This document shows positions 55,269-63,702 of a DNA stretch of 64,000 nucleotides, piece after piece. Every line of letters begins with the position of its first letter. The first letter of the stretch is position 1. Position numbers and translations under genes: made by a program. Source of the DNA: Arthrobacter jiangjiafuii (GTDB taxonomy: Bacteria > Actinomycetota > Actinomycetes > Actinomycetales > Micrococcaceae); NCBI RefSeq assembly GCF_018622995.1, contig NZ_CP076022.1, positions 3,410,001 through 3,474,000 on the forward strand. Reading direction: 5' to 3'. The notes beneath the pieces are model-generated. The model was given only the letters and a program-made list of their open reading frames with translations, made no database searches and was not told the DNA's origin.

Positions 55269-55298
55269 CTAGATCCAGTCCCAAACCTTGGTGGTCAT
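55269..55298 (-). CDS. Nine-codon ORF MTTKVWDWI with strong RBS (candidate peptide)
   Basis: ATG at 55298, TAG at 55269-55271; GAGGAGGGGGACTGAAC precedes the ATG, giving AGGAGG at a 10-nt spacer. It is 148 nt upstream of the SpaB_C gene on the same strand and divergent from the LuxR-type regulator. Two Trp codons in nine: either an ultra-short ribosomal peptide substrate, or a Trp-sensing leader followed by a GCCCCGCAGGGGG hairpin (55247-55262). The longer in-frame ORF to 55526 lacks composition typical of protein, so only the short version is proposed. Confidence 0.45.
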   Translation of the reverse strand: MTTKVWDWI

Positions 55299-55622
55299 GT
55301 TCAGTCCCCCTCCTCTGCCTGCGGCCCTGAAGCCTGGTGCGATTGATTGACTCCGAAAGCTTCCCCCGCTGCGCAAGCCTTCGTCTACCCTTTCGGATGC
55401 CCTGTTGCTGACATGGCCTGTTCCGCCCCCGGGGGGCGCGCCGGGCAAGGGCCCGGGTTCCGCGGAACTGCCCGGATCCCCGCGAAATATGGCGTGCGCA
55501 TGGCCTGATGGCGGCGGCTGGGGCATAGTGTCATTAAGCGGCCATGTCAGCTAGTCCCGGGCCGCCGGTTCCGGCTGATGCCGGCAGCAGAAGTTCCTGC
55601 TTAAGTCTCGAAAGGAGCGGTG

Positions 55623-56591
55623 GTGTTGGACCAGTCCTCCCTGGCCGTTTACCGGTACGCAGTCAGCCATCCCGGATGGACGGTCTCCGACGCGTCCGAG
55701 GCACTTGGCCTCACCACCCGGTCCCTTCAAAAAGCTATTGCCCAGTTGACCGAACGCTGCTTATTGGTTCCGGCCGGCGGGGATCTGGCGGGCTACACCG
55801 CGGTGTCCCCCGACGTCGCCCTCGCCGAGCTCGTCGACCCGGATGAGCGTGCCCTCCTGGATCTGCGCTCCCGCATCGGCGCCAAGAGACGTGAACTGGC
55901 CGGCCTGATTCCGACCTTTGCCGCAGCCAGCCGGCAGGCCTCCACGGATTCGGCGGTGGAGGTGCTGGAGGACCCTGACCGGGTGATGCGGGTCCTGATT
56001 GAATACGCACGCTCTGCTTCCGAATGCGTCCTGATGTCCCGTCCCGGCCCCGGGGCGAACGCTGACACCCAGGAGGAAAGCGTCCAGAAGGACATCGACC
56101 TGCTGCGGCAGGGGGTCCAGCGCCGCACCCTCTACCACGCCAGCATCCGGGACCATGTGCCCACCCGCCGGGCCGTGGAGGCCGTCACCGCCGCCGGCGG
56201 TGAATTCCGCACGCTGCCCCATATGCCCCTGCGCACCGTGATCTTCGACGGCAAGGTTGCGGTTATCCCGCGGGGGCGCACCCCTGACGACCGGGCCGGG
56301 CTGGTCATCCGCGATCCCAACCTGGTCCAGATCTTCGTGCGCATGTTCGACTTTGCCTGGGAGCTCGGGGAGCCCTTCCTGGCCGAGGAACCGCAGTCCA
56401 ACCAGTTGACCAGCACGCAGCGGTCCATCCTGCGCGCCCTGGCCGCCGGAAATCCGGACGACGTCATTGCCCGCCGGCTGGGAATCAGCGTGCGGACCTG
56501 CCGCCGGCACATCGCCAAGATGCTGGAGGACCTGGGGGCCGAGAGCCGGTTCCAGGCCGGTATCAAGGCTCACCGCGCCGGGTGGATTTAG
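55623..56591 (+). CDS. TrmB-like/LuxR-type transcriptional regulator
   Basis: 322 residues. N-terminal winged helix (residues 1-50: LAVYRYAVSHPGWTVSDASE, ALGLTTRSLQKAIAQL), central PLD/TrmB-like effector region (LRQGVQRRTLYHASIRDHVP, FDGKVAVIPRGRTPDDRAGL) and C-terminal LuxR HTH near 265-315 (TSTQRSILRALAAGNPDDVI then ARRLGISVRTCRRHIAKMLE). This design regulates many actinobacterial peptide loci. Start is ambiguous: GTG 55620, GTG 55623 or TTG 55626 after AAAGGAG; GTG 55623 gives a 5-nt spacer. Divergent from the short ORF and the SpaB_C gene, the likely targets. Confidence 0.85.
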   Translation: MLDQSSLAVYRYAVSHPGWTVSDASEALGLTTRSLQKAIAQLTERCLLVPAGGDLAGYTAVSPDVALAELVDPDERALLDLRSRIGAKRRELAGLIPTFAAASRQASTDSAVEVLEDPDRVMRVLIEYARSASECVLMSRPGPGANADTQEESVQKDIDLLRQGVQRRTLYHASIRDHVPTRRAVEAVTAAGGEFRTLPHMPLRTVIFDGKVAVIPRGRTPDDRAGLVIRDPNLVQIFVRMFDFAWELGEPFLAEEPQSNQLTSTQRSILRALAAGNPDDVIARRLGISVRTCRRHIAKMLEDLGAESRFQAGIKAHRAGWI

Positions 56592-56638
56592 ACAACATTC
56601 GTTGCCTACTGGTGAATACACCGGGCTAGGATGTGGAC

Positions 56639-57931
56639 ATGACTTTCGAGGAGAACTCCGCTGACATCCTGCACGCGGACACCCAGACCGCGCTTGACCG
56701 GGCTGCTGCCTCCACGCACCGGCACGAGGCCCTGTTCTCGGACCGGGCCTTCCACATCAAGCAGTCGGCCGTGCGGGACGTCTTCGACATTTCCATCCGG
56801 CCGGGGCTGGTGTCCCTCGCCGGGGGCAGCCCCTACCTGCGGTCCCTTCCGCTGGCGGACCTGGGCGAGACGGTGCGGCGGATCGTGGCGGAGCAGGGGC
56901 TGGAATCCCTGCAGTACGGAGCCGGCCAGGGCACTGAGGAGCTGCGGCGCCAGGCGTGCGAGGTCATGGCTGCGGAGGGAATCACCGACGCCGATCCGGC
57001 CGACATTGTCATCACCACCGGCTCGCAGTCAGCCCAGGACGTCGCGGCCAAGGTGTTCTGCAACCCCGGCGACGTGGTGCTGTGCGAGGACCCCACCTAC
57101 GTGGGGGCGCTGAACGCCTTTGAGGCCTACGAAGTGGAACTCCAGCCGGTGCCGATGGACGCAGACGGGCTGGTTCCCGAGGCGTTGGAAGCATGCATCG
57201 CCACCCTGCGGGAGCAGGGCAAGTCCATCAAGATGCTCTATACGATCCCCAGCTTCAACAACCCCAGCGGCATCACCCTCGCTGCCGGGCGCCGGCAGCG
57301 GATCGTGGATATCTGCAAGGCTGCCAACATCCTGATCCTGGAGGACAACCCCTACGGGATGCTGCGCTTTGACGGCATGCCGCTGACGCCGCTGCGCGCC
57401 GGGAATCCGGACGACGTGCTGTACCTGGGCTCCTTCTCCAAGATCTTCGCTCCCGGCGTCCGTGTGGGCTGGGCACTGGTGCCCCGGCACCTGCACCGGC
57501 GCTTTTACCTGGCCTGCGAAGCGGTGGTGCTCTGCCCATCCCCGCTGTCCCAGATGCTGGTCTCCGCCTACCTGCGCGACTATGACTGGATGGAGCACAT
57601 CCGCGCCTCGCGCCTGTTGTACGCCGCGCGCTGCGCTTCGATGCTGGCCGCGCTCACCGAGCACCTGCCCGACGGCGTGAGCTGGACGGTGCCCGACGGC
57701 GGCTTTTTTGTCTGGCTCAGCCTGCCCGAGGGCCTCGATACCTATCCGCTGCTGTACGAGGCAATCGACGCCGGAGTGGTGTTCATCCCGGGCGCCGCCT
57801 TCACGCCGTCGGACGAGCCGTCAAACAAGCTGCGCCTGGCGTTCAGTGCCGTCCCCGAAGAGGACATCACCGAAGGGGTGCGCAGGCTCGCTCCCGTGCT
57901 GCGCCGGGCCGTGGACGCCGCCGGACACTGA
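56639..57931 (+). CDS. PLP-dependent aminotransferase (LysN/2-aminoadipate type)
   Basis: 430 residues, fold type I class I/II. Landmarks: LVSLAGGSPYLRSLPLADLG, LQYGAGQGTEELRRQACEVM, VITTGSQSAQDVAAKVFCNP, YTIPSFNNPSGITLAAGRRQ, PLP lysine in YLGSFSKIFAPGVRVGW. ATG at 56639; the GTG at 56633 is an alternative. No DNA-binding MocR domain is attached. Substrate probably a branched or alpha-amino acid. Starts 48 nt after the LuxR-type gene and may share regulation, but its enzymatic role need not involve the peptide locus. Confidence 0.9.
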   Translation: MTFEENSADILHADTQTALDRAAASTHRHEALFSDRAFHIKQSAVRDVFDISIRPGLVSLAGGSPYLRSLPLADLGETVRRIVAEQGLESLQYGAGQGTEELRRQACEVMAAEGITDADPADIVITTGSQSAQDVAAKVFCNPGDVVLCEDPTYVGALNAFEAYEVELQPVPMDADGLVPEALEACIATLREQGKSIKMLYTIPSFNNPSGITLAAGRRQRIVDICKAANILILEDNPYGMLRFDGMPLTPLRAGNPDDVLYLGSFSKIFAPGVRVGWALVPRHLHRRFYLACEAVVLCPSPLSQMLVSAYLRDYDWMEHIRASRLLYAARCASMLAALTEHLPDGVSWTVPDGGFFVWLSLPEGLDTYPLLYEAIDAGVVFIPGAAFTPSDEPSNKLRLAFSAVPEEDITEGVRRLAPVLRRAVDAAGH

Positions 57932-57953
57932 TCCGACGGCCGTCGGTCCTGAG

Positions 57954-58175
57954 CTAGCGGTTCCGCCGGTTCCGGCGGCGCCGTTCAAGGAGCGGGAAAA
58001 CCACGGCAAACAGGCCGATGATGATCAGCAGCCGCCAGATGGTCCCCAGGCCCGGGAACAGGATGATCAGCAGGCTGGAGATGATGAACGCCACCGCCAG
58101 CAGCATGAGGGTGCGTTTGATATCGATCTGCGGGGCGCCGGAGCCCTGGCCCTGAAGGCCGCGTGGAGTTCTCAT
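57954..58175 (-). CDS. Small membrane protein, 73 aa
   Basis: Polar N-terminus (MRTPRGLQGQGSGAPQIDIK) then two hydrophobic helices (LMLLAVAFIISSLLIILFPG; WRLLIIIGLFAVVFPL) and a basic tail LLERRRRNRRNR. Family not recognised. Convergent with the aminotransferase; its start is 33 nt past the E2 gene stop (58209) on the same strand, so it could be the last gene of the 2-oxoacid dehydrogenase operon. Confidence 0.7.
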   Translation of the reverse strand: MRTPRGLQGQGSGAPQIDIKRTLMLLAVAFIISSLLIILFPGLGTIWRLLIIIGLFAVVFPLLERRRRNRRNR

Positions 58176-58208
58176 AGTCCCTGATCGTATCCGGCGCCCG
58201 CCCGTCCG

Positions 58209-59687
58209 TCAGTCCAGGAGCAGCGCCGGCTCCTCCAGAATGGAGGCAACGTCGGCCATGAACCGCGCGGAGAGATCGCCGTCGACCACACGGTGGTCGA
58301 AGGAACCGCCGAGCGTGGTCACCCAGCGGGGAACAACGGCGCCGCCCACAACCCACGGCTTTTGCTTGATGGTTCCGAACGCCACAATCGCCACTTCGCC
58401 GGGATTGATGATCGGGGTGCCGGTGTCAATGCCGAGCGCACCGATATTGGTGACCGTCAGGGTGCCGCCCTGCATGTCGGCCGGCGGCGTCTTGCCGGCG
58501 CGTGCGGTGGTGGCCAGGGAATTGAGCGCAACCGCCAGTTCCTTCAGGGACAGGTCCTGGGCGTCCTTGATATTGGGCACCATCAGTCCGCGCGGCGTCG
58601 CGGCCGCAATGCCGAGGTTCATGAAGTGCTTGACCAGGATTTCCTCGCCCGCCCAGGTGGCGTTGACGGACGGGTTGCGGGCCGCGGCCCAGATCACTGC
58701 CTTGGCCAGGATCAGCAGCGGGGAGACCTTGATGCCCTCGAAGTCGCGGGACGCCTTCAGCCGCTGCACGAATTCCATCGTCCGGGAGGCATCCACGTCC
58801 ACGAAGATGCTCACATGCGGGGCCGTAAAGGCACTCTCCACCATGGCCTTGGCGGTGGCACGGCGCACTCCCTTCACCGGGATGCGCTCGATCCGCATCT
58901 CCTGGGGCTTGCGTGCCGGCTTCCAGAACGTATCCGCGGCGGCCTGCTCCGACTCCCGCTGCGCCTGGTAACTGATCAGGTCCTGTTTGGTCACTTCGCC
59001 GTCGACGCCGGTGGCCGGGACATCGGCGAGGTTGATGCCCAGGTCCTTGGCGGCCTTGCGGACCGGCGGCTTGGCCAGCACGCGCTGCAGCAGCCGGTTC
59101 AAGGATTCCTGCACCGCAGCGCCGGCAGCGGCTACTCCGGGGACGCGGGATTCAGAGGCTGCGGCGCCCGGAACAGTGGTGTCCGGAACAGTGGCCGCCG
59201 CTGAGGCAGGTTCGGCCGCCGTCCGGGGCAGCGGGCCGGGGCGCGGAACGTTGGTTTCCGGGACCGCCGCCGGCGCTTCCCTGCCCGGCGACGGCCGCTG
59301 AACCCGCGGGCGGCGCTTGACGGCGTCGGCCTTGGGTCCGGTGCCCGTGAGCGAGGCACTGGGCTGCTCATCGTCTGCAGCCGGCGCCGGCACCGGAGCC
59401 GGAGTCATCGGGGCGCCGGGCTGCGCGATGCCCGGTTCGGCCTGCGCACCGGCCGAAACGCTGATAATCGGCGCTCCCACCTCCACGGTCTGGCCTTCCT
59501 GCACGAGCAGGGCGGAGACCGTGCCGGCGTACGGGGAAGGGAGTTCGACCAGCGACTTTGCCGTTTCAATTTCGACAATCACGTCATTGACGGCAACCGT
59601 GTCTCCGGTCTTGACCTTCCAGGAGACGATGTCGGCCTCGGTCAGGCCTTCTCCAACGTCGGGGAGGTGGAACGTTCTCAAAGTCAT
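58209..59687 (-). CDS. 2-oxoacid dehydrogenase E2 (dihydrolipoyl acyltransferase)
   Basis: 492 residues. Lipoyl domain 1-75 with lipoylated Lys44 ([17 protein letters not shown]); long Ala/Pro-rich linker 80-190; E3-binding domain near 210-245 ([20 protein letters not shown]); catalytic domain ending [20 protein letters not shown] with the His-Asp of the acyltransferase. Second tier of the complex encoded with E1alpha and E1beta upstream. Single lipoyl domain fits branched-chain or pyruvate complexes of actinobacteria; substrate is not decided by sequence. Confidence 0.93.
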   Translation of the reverse strand: MTLRTFHLPDVGEGLTEADIVSWKVKTGDTVAVNDVIVEIETAKSLVELPSPYAGTVSALLVQEGQTVEVGAPIISVSAGAQAEPGIAQPGAPMTPAPVPAPAADDEQPSASLTGTGPKADAVKRRPRVQRPSPGREAPAAVPETNVPRPGPLPRTAAEPASAAATVPDTTVPGAAASESRVPGVAAAGAAVQESLNRLLQRVLAKPPVRKAAKDLGINLADVPATGVDGEVTKQDLISYQAQRESEQAAADTFWKPARKPQEMRIERIPVKGVRRATAKAMVESAFTAPHVSIFVDVDASRTMEFVQRLKASRDFEGIKVSPLLILAKAVIWAAARNPSVNATWAGEEILVKHFMNLGIAAATPRGLMVPNIKDAQDLSLKELAVALNSLATTARAGKTPPADMQGGTLTVTNIGALGIDTGTPIINPGEVAIVAFGTIKQKPWVVGGAVVPRWVTTLGGSFDHRVVDGDLSARFMADVASILEEPALLLD

Positions 59688-59742
59688 GGTTTCTCAATCT
59701 TCGTGTGCAGCGCGGCGTGGACGGGGCCTTCGGCGAGCCCGG

Positions 59743-60717
59743 TCAGTAGGCGAAGGACCGGTCCAGGGCGTCCATCAGCTTGTCGATGTCGGGCAGGTAG
59801 TGCTCTTCGACCTTGGCGACGGGATAGGGCATGTGGAATCCGCCGACCCGGATAACCGGGGCTTCGAGCGAGAGGAAGGCACGCTCGCCGACGCGGGCCG
59901 CGATCTCGCCGCCGATGCCGCCGAAGGTCGGCGCCTCGTGGGTGACGATGAGCCGGCCGGTCTTCCGGACCGATTCGGTGATGGTGTCGAAATCGATCGG
60001 CGAGATGGACCGCAGGTCCACCACCTCGATGCTGCGGCCGTCTTCCTCTGCCGCCTTGGCCGCGGCCAGGGCCACCGGGACCAGCGGCCCGTAGGCGACG
60101 ATGGTGGCGTCAGTGCCTTCGCGCAGCACGTGGGCGCGGAACGGATCGCCGCTGGGCTGCTCAGTGTCGACGTCGCCCTTGAGCCAGTAGCGGCGCTTCG
60201 GTTCGAAGATGATCACCGGGTCCTGGCACGTCATGGCCTGCTGGATCATCCAGTAGGCGTCCTGTGGATTGGACGGAGCGAGAATGCGCAGGCCGGCGGT
60301 ATGGGCAAACAGCGCTTCCGGGGATTCCGAATGGTGTTCGATGGAACCGATGCCGCCGCCGTAGGGGATGCGGATGACCACGGGGGAACGAAGCGTCCCT
60401 TCACTGCGGGAGTGCATCTTGGCCAGCTGCGTGGTGATCTGGTTGAACCCGGGGAACACGAAGCCGTCGAACTGGATTTCACAGACGGGCCGGTAGCCGC
60501 GCAGCGCCAGTCCGATGGCGGTCCCGATAATGCCCGATTCGGCCAGCGGGGTGTCCACGACACGGCTGGCGCCGAACTCAGCCTTCAGTCCTTCCGTGAC
60601 GCGGTAGACGCCGCCGAGGTCGCCGATGTCCTCCCCCATCAGCAGGGCCTTGGGGTTATCCGCCAGCCCGGCGCGGAGACCGGCGTTGATGGCCTTGGCC
60701 AGGGTCATGGTGCTCAT
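59743..60717 (-). CDS. 2-oxoacid dehydrogenase E1 beta subunit
   Basis: 324 residues. Landmarks: MTLAKAINAGLRAGLADNPK, LLMGEDIGDLGGVYRVTEGL, PLAESGIIGTAIGLALRGYR, VIRIPYGGGIGSIEHHSESP and THEAPTFGGIGGEIAARV. Supplies the second half of the TPP site. The ATG overlaps the E1alpha stop by four bases. 55 nt before E2. Confidence 0.95.
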   Translation of the reverse strand: MSTMTLAKAINAGLRAGLADNPKALLMGEDIGDLGGVYRVTEGLKAEFGASRVVDTPLAESGIIGTAIGLALRGYRPVCEIQFDGFVFPGFNQITTQLAKMHSRSEGTLRSPVVIRIPYGGGIGSIEHHSESPEALFAHTAGLRILAPSNPQDAYWMIQQAMTCQDPVIIFEPKRRYWLKGDVDTEQPSGDPFRAHVLREGTDATIVAYGPLVPVALAAAKAAEEDGRSIEVVDLRSISPIDFDTITESVRKTGRLIVTHEAPTFGGIGGEIAARVGERAFLSLEAPVIRVGGFHMPYPVAKVEEHYLPDIDKLMDALDRSFAY

Positions 60718-61910
60718 GCTGTGGGCTCCTGGGAGTCGGCGAAGCCGGCCTCGTAGCGGCGGTGGAAGTCCAATTCCTCTTGGATCAGCGGGTGGGCCTC
60801 GGCGTAGACATCGGTGAAGGCGTCCTCAAACCCGGGAGCCTTCATGGCCAGCACGTCTTCGCGGAGTTTCTCCGCCATGGCCTGTCCGTCCGTGACGAGC
60901 GTTTCGAAGAACGCGTCATCGGCCAGGCCGGCTGCCCGCAGGTGTTTCTCCAGCCGGATCAGGGGATCGCGCGGAAGCCAGGCCTCCTCGTCGGAGCTGA
61001 GGCGGTACTTGGTGGGATCATCCGCCGTGGTGTGCGCGCTCATCCGATAGGTGAACGCTTCGATCAGTACCGGGCCCTTGCCGGAACGGGCATGTTCCAG
61101 CGCCCAGCGGGTGACCGCATGCACGGCGATGACGTCATTGCCGTCTACGCGGATGCCGGGGAAGCCGTAGCCCTTGGCCCGGTTGGCCAGCGGAATCCGT
61201 GACTGCACTTCGGTGGGAACGGAGATGGCCCAATGGTTGTTCTGGCAGAAGAAGACCACCGGCGCGTTGTACGAGGCGGCGAAAACCATAGCCTCATGGA
61301 TGTCGCCCTCTGAGCTGGCGCCGTCGCCGAAATAGGCCACGGTGGCGGCCTCGGGAAGCGACGGATCCAGCACCCGGTCCCGGGCCATTCCCATGGCATA
61401 GCCGACGGCGTGGGGAACCTGTGCGGCCAGGACCAGCGTGTAGAGGTGGAAATTCGCCTCGCTCGGGTTCCAGCCGCCGTGCGAGATGCCGCGGAAGCGG
61501 CGCAGCAGGTGGGCCAGTTCCAGGCCGCGGGTCAGTGCGACGCCGTGCTCGCGGTAGGTGGGGAAGACGTAGTCCTGGGCCGCCAGTGCCCGGCCGGAGC
61601 CGATCTGCGCGCCTTCCTGCCCCGTGAGCGGAACCCACATGACGAGTTCGCCCTGGCGCTGCAGCGCGGTGGCCTCTTGATCGAACCGGCGGATGGTGAA
61701 CATGTCGCGGTACAGTCCGCGCAGCTCATCGGGACCCAGTTCCGCCGCGTATGCACCGTAGGCCGCATCCTGAAGCAGCTCCCCCTCGGGGCTGAGCAAC
61801 GACACCATGTCGACTCCGCTGCCGGAGCCGGCACCGCCGTCGTGTTGGTGGCCGGGCAGAGCGGAAGCATCGGCGGCCTTGGTAGGGGCCGGCAGGTGCT
61901 TGAGGTCCAT
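60714..61910 (-). CDS. 2-oxoacid dehydrogenase E1 alpha subunit
   Basis: 398 residues. TPP/Mg motif AYFGDGASSEGDIHEAMVFA through VVFFCQNNHWAISVPT; PLTGQEGAQIGSGRALAAQD; phosphorylation-loop region EAFTYRMSAHTTADDPTKYR. Decarboxylates pyruvate or branched 2-oxoacids and acylates the lipoyl arm. First gene of the operon; an AT-rich inverted repeat lies 43-84 nt upstream. Starts ATG 61910. Confidence 0.95.
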   Translation of the reverse strand: MDLKHLPAPTKAADASALPGHQHDGGAGSGSGVDMVSLLSPEGELLQDAAYGAYAAELGPDELRGLYRDMFTIRRFDQEATALQRQGELVMWVPLTGQEGAQIGSGRALAAQDYVFPTYREHGVALTRGLELAHLLRRFRGISHGGWNPSEANFHLYTLVLAAQVPHAVGYAMGMARDRVLDPSLPEAATVAYFGDGASSEGDIHEAMVFAASYNAPVVFFCQNNHWAISVPTEVQSRIPLANRAKGYGFPGIRVDGNDVIAVHAVTRWALEHARSGKGPVLIEAFTYRMSAHTTADDPTKYRLSSDEEAWLPRDPLIRLEKHLRAAGLADDAFFETLVTDGQAMAEKLREDVLAMKAPGFEDAFTDVYAEAHPLIQEELDFHRRYEAGFADSQEPTA

Positions 61911-61952
61911 GCGTACTCCTCGCCGGGCAGTCAGCAGACGGGCCCGCGCTAG

Positions 61953-61994
61953 ATATATGCCGAAGGGGGAATAGATCGTCGATCGGGCATATAT
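61953..61994. promoter_or_regulatory. AT-rich inverted repeat upstream of the E1alpha gene
   Basis: ATATATGCC (61953-61961) and GGCATATAT (61986-61994), 24 nt apart, in the 143-bp gap before the E1-E2 operon. Such spaced AT-rich arms fit an Lrp/AsnC or GntR operator. No regulator gene is adjacent. Confidence 0.55.
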
Positions 61995-62053
61995 GTGGAA
62001 CTTACTCCACCCAGCCTAACGAGGGTCCGGCCGCTGCCCGCACTTAGGACCCG

Positions 62054-63193
62054 CTAGGAAACGAGGGGACCCTTTGTATAAGTTGCACATATTGCCAGGA
62101 ACCTGGAGTTGGCCTCCGGCTCGCCGATGGTGACCCTGACACCTTCGGCACCGAACGCCCTGACGGCCAGCCCCTGCCCTGCCGCAAGGGCCGCAAACCC
62201 GGGGGAATGCTCCCCCAGGGCGAGCCATACAAAGTTCCCCTGCGCCTCCGGAATCCGCCATCCGAGCTCTCTCAGGCCCTCGACGACGCGTGTCCGCTCG
62301 GCAACGATTCCTTGTATTCTTTCCACAAGTTCGCCGTGGTGCTGCAGTGATGCCACAGCGGCTGTTTCCGCGAGTTGGGAGACCGCAAACGGGACGGCTG
62401 CCACGCGCAGGTAGTCGGTAACCGGAGGATGTGAAATGGAGTACCCCACCCGCAGGCCGGCGAGCCCCGCCCCCTTCGAGAACGTGCGCAGGACCACAAC
62501 GTTTGGATACTTGCGGTACATCCCGATGCCGTTGACCACCTCCGGGTCGCGGACGAAATCCTCATAGGCCTCATCAATCACCACAATGACGTCGGCGGGA
62601 ACCTTGGCGAGGAAGGCCTCAACCTCGGCGGTTTTCAAGGCCGGTCCGGTCGGGTTGTTGGGCGTGCAGAGCAGGATGATGCTGGTCCGCTCGGTCACTG
62701 CGGCCGCCATGGCCTCCAGATCGTGGGTCCCGTCCCCGCGCAGCGGCACCTGGACGCTCGCTGCCCCCGCCAGGCCGACGCTGATCGGGTACGCCTCGAA
62801 GGACCGCCACGGGTAGATGACCTCGTCCGGGACGCCGTCGTCGTTTTGCCCGGCGAACGCCGCAAGCAGCTGGTTAAGGGCCCCCAGGCTCCCGCCGCCG
62901 GTGACGATGTCCTCGGCCGGGACGTCCAGGAATGTGGACAGCTCGTTGCGCAGGGTGGTGGACAGCGGATCCGGATACCGGTTGATGTCCTGGAAGGCGC
63001 TGATCACTTCCAGCACCGAGGGAAGCGGCGGAAGGGGGTTTTCGTTGGACGACAGCTTGTAGCCCTGCAGTCCGTCGATGGCTGCCGGCGGCTTGCCTGC
63101 CACATAGCGGGGCAGTTTCGCCAGGGCGCTGCGGGGGCGGATGTGCGGGGCCGGATCGGCAGCTGCCGCGGTGTCCTTCTCGGTGGTGGTCAT
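62054..63193 (-). CDS. Histidinol-phosphate/aromatic aminotransferase (HisC/Pat)
   Basis: 379 residues, class II PLP aminotransferase. Landmarks: LQGYKLSSNENPLPPLPSVL, YPDPLSTTLRNELSTFLDVP, VTGGGSLGALNQLLAAFAGQ, LCTPNNPTGPALKTAEVEAF, DEAYEDFV, and PLP lysine in RTFSKGAGLAGLRVGY. Second-copy actinobacterial HisC homologues often act as aromatic amino-acid (phenylalanine/tyrosine) transaminases, so the gene is not named. No histidine genes are nearby. Confidence 0.9.
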   Translation of the reverse strand: MTTTEKDTAAAADPAPHIRPRSALAKLPRYVAGKPPAAIDGLQGYKLSSNENPLPPLPSVLEVISAFQDINRYPDPLSTTLRNELSTFLDVPAEDIVTGGGSLGALNQLLAAFAGQNDDGVPDEVIYPWRSFEAYPISVGLAGAASVQVPLRGDGTHDLEAMAAAVTERTSIILLCTPNNPTGPALKTAEVEAFLAKVPADVIVVIDEAYEDFVRDPEVVNGIGMYRKYPNVVVLRTFSKGAGLAGLRVGYSISHPPVTDYLRVAAVPFAVSQLAETAAVASLQHHGELVERIQGIVAERTRVVEGLRELGWRIPEAQGNFVWLALGEHSPGFAALAAGQGLAVRAFGAEGVRVTIGEPEANSRFLAICATYTKGPLVS

Positions 63194-63303
63194 GCCTTAA
63201 CACTAATATCCTTCCCCGCGTCAGTGATCTGTGACACCGGCACGGTACCCGCCTCGCCCGCGCCACGCTTGGGGCCGGTGGGCGGGTGTGCCAGCATGGG
63301 GGC

Positions 63304-63702
63304 ATGCGCTTTCTGGTTCGGATCCTCATCAATGCCCTGGCTGTCTGGGTGGCAGGCCTGCTGCTGCCCGGGATCGCAATCACCGAAACCGCCGGTGACG
63401 TCACCGGTGACCCCACGTTCGATTTGGTGCTCGCCTATCTCTTCATCGGCCTGGTCTTCGGACTCGTCAACGCGCTGATCCGGCCTGTCGTCAAGTTGTT
63501 GTCACTGCCGCTGACCATCCTGACCCTCGGCCTGTTCACGATTATCATCAATGCGGCCATGCTCATGCTCACCTCCTGGCTGAGCAGCTTCACGCCGGTG
63601 CATCTGGTGGTGGACTCCTTCTTCTGGACCGGAATCCTGGCGTCGATCATCATCTCCCTGGTCTCGCTGGTGGCCGGATCATTGACCGGGACCCGAAAGT
63701 AA
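63304..63702 (+). CDS. Phage-holin-family/DUF-type membrane protein (putative housekeeping)
   Basis: 132 residues, four helices: MRFLVRILINALAVWVAGLL, LVLAYLFIGLVFGLVNALIR, PVVKLLSLPLTILTLGLFTI and a C-terminal helix IISLVSLVAGSLTGTRK. Typical of the widespread family IV holin-like proteins of actinobacterial chromosomes, with no lytic gene partners. ATG at 63304 (frame open to 63286). Divergent from the aminotransferase. Confidence 0.85.
   Translation: MRFLVRILINALAVWVAGLLLPGIAITETAGDVTGDPTFDLVLAYLFIGLVFGLVNALIRPVVKLLSLPLTILTLGLFTIIINAAMLMLTSWLSSFTPVHLVVDSFFWTGILASIIISLVSLVAGSLTGTRK

Noticed and set aside
55299-55526. Long N-terminal extension of MTTKVWDWI (85-codon version)
   Set aside because: The extension lacks an RBS and is Gly/Pro/Arg-rich noise, whereas the internal ATG has a good RBS.
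63304-63702. Holin-family gene as evidence of a prophage
   Set aside because: This family is a common chromosomal membrane protein; no endolysin, integrase or structural gene lies nearby.
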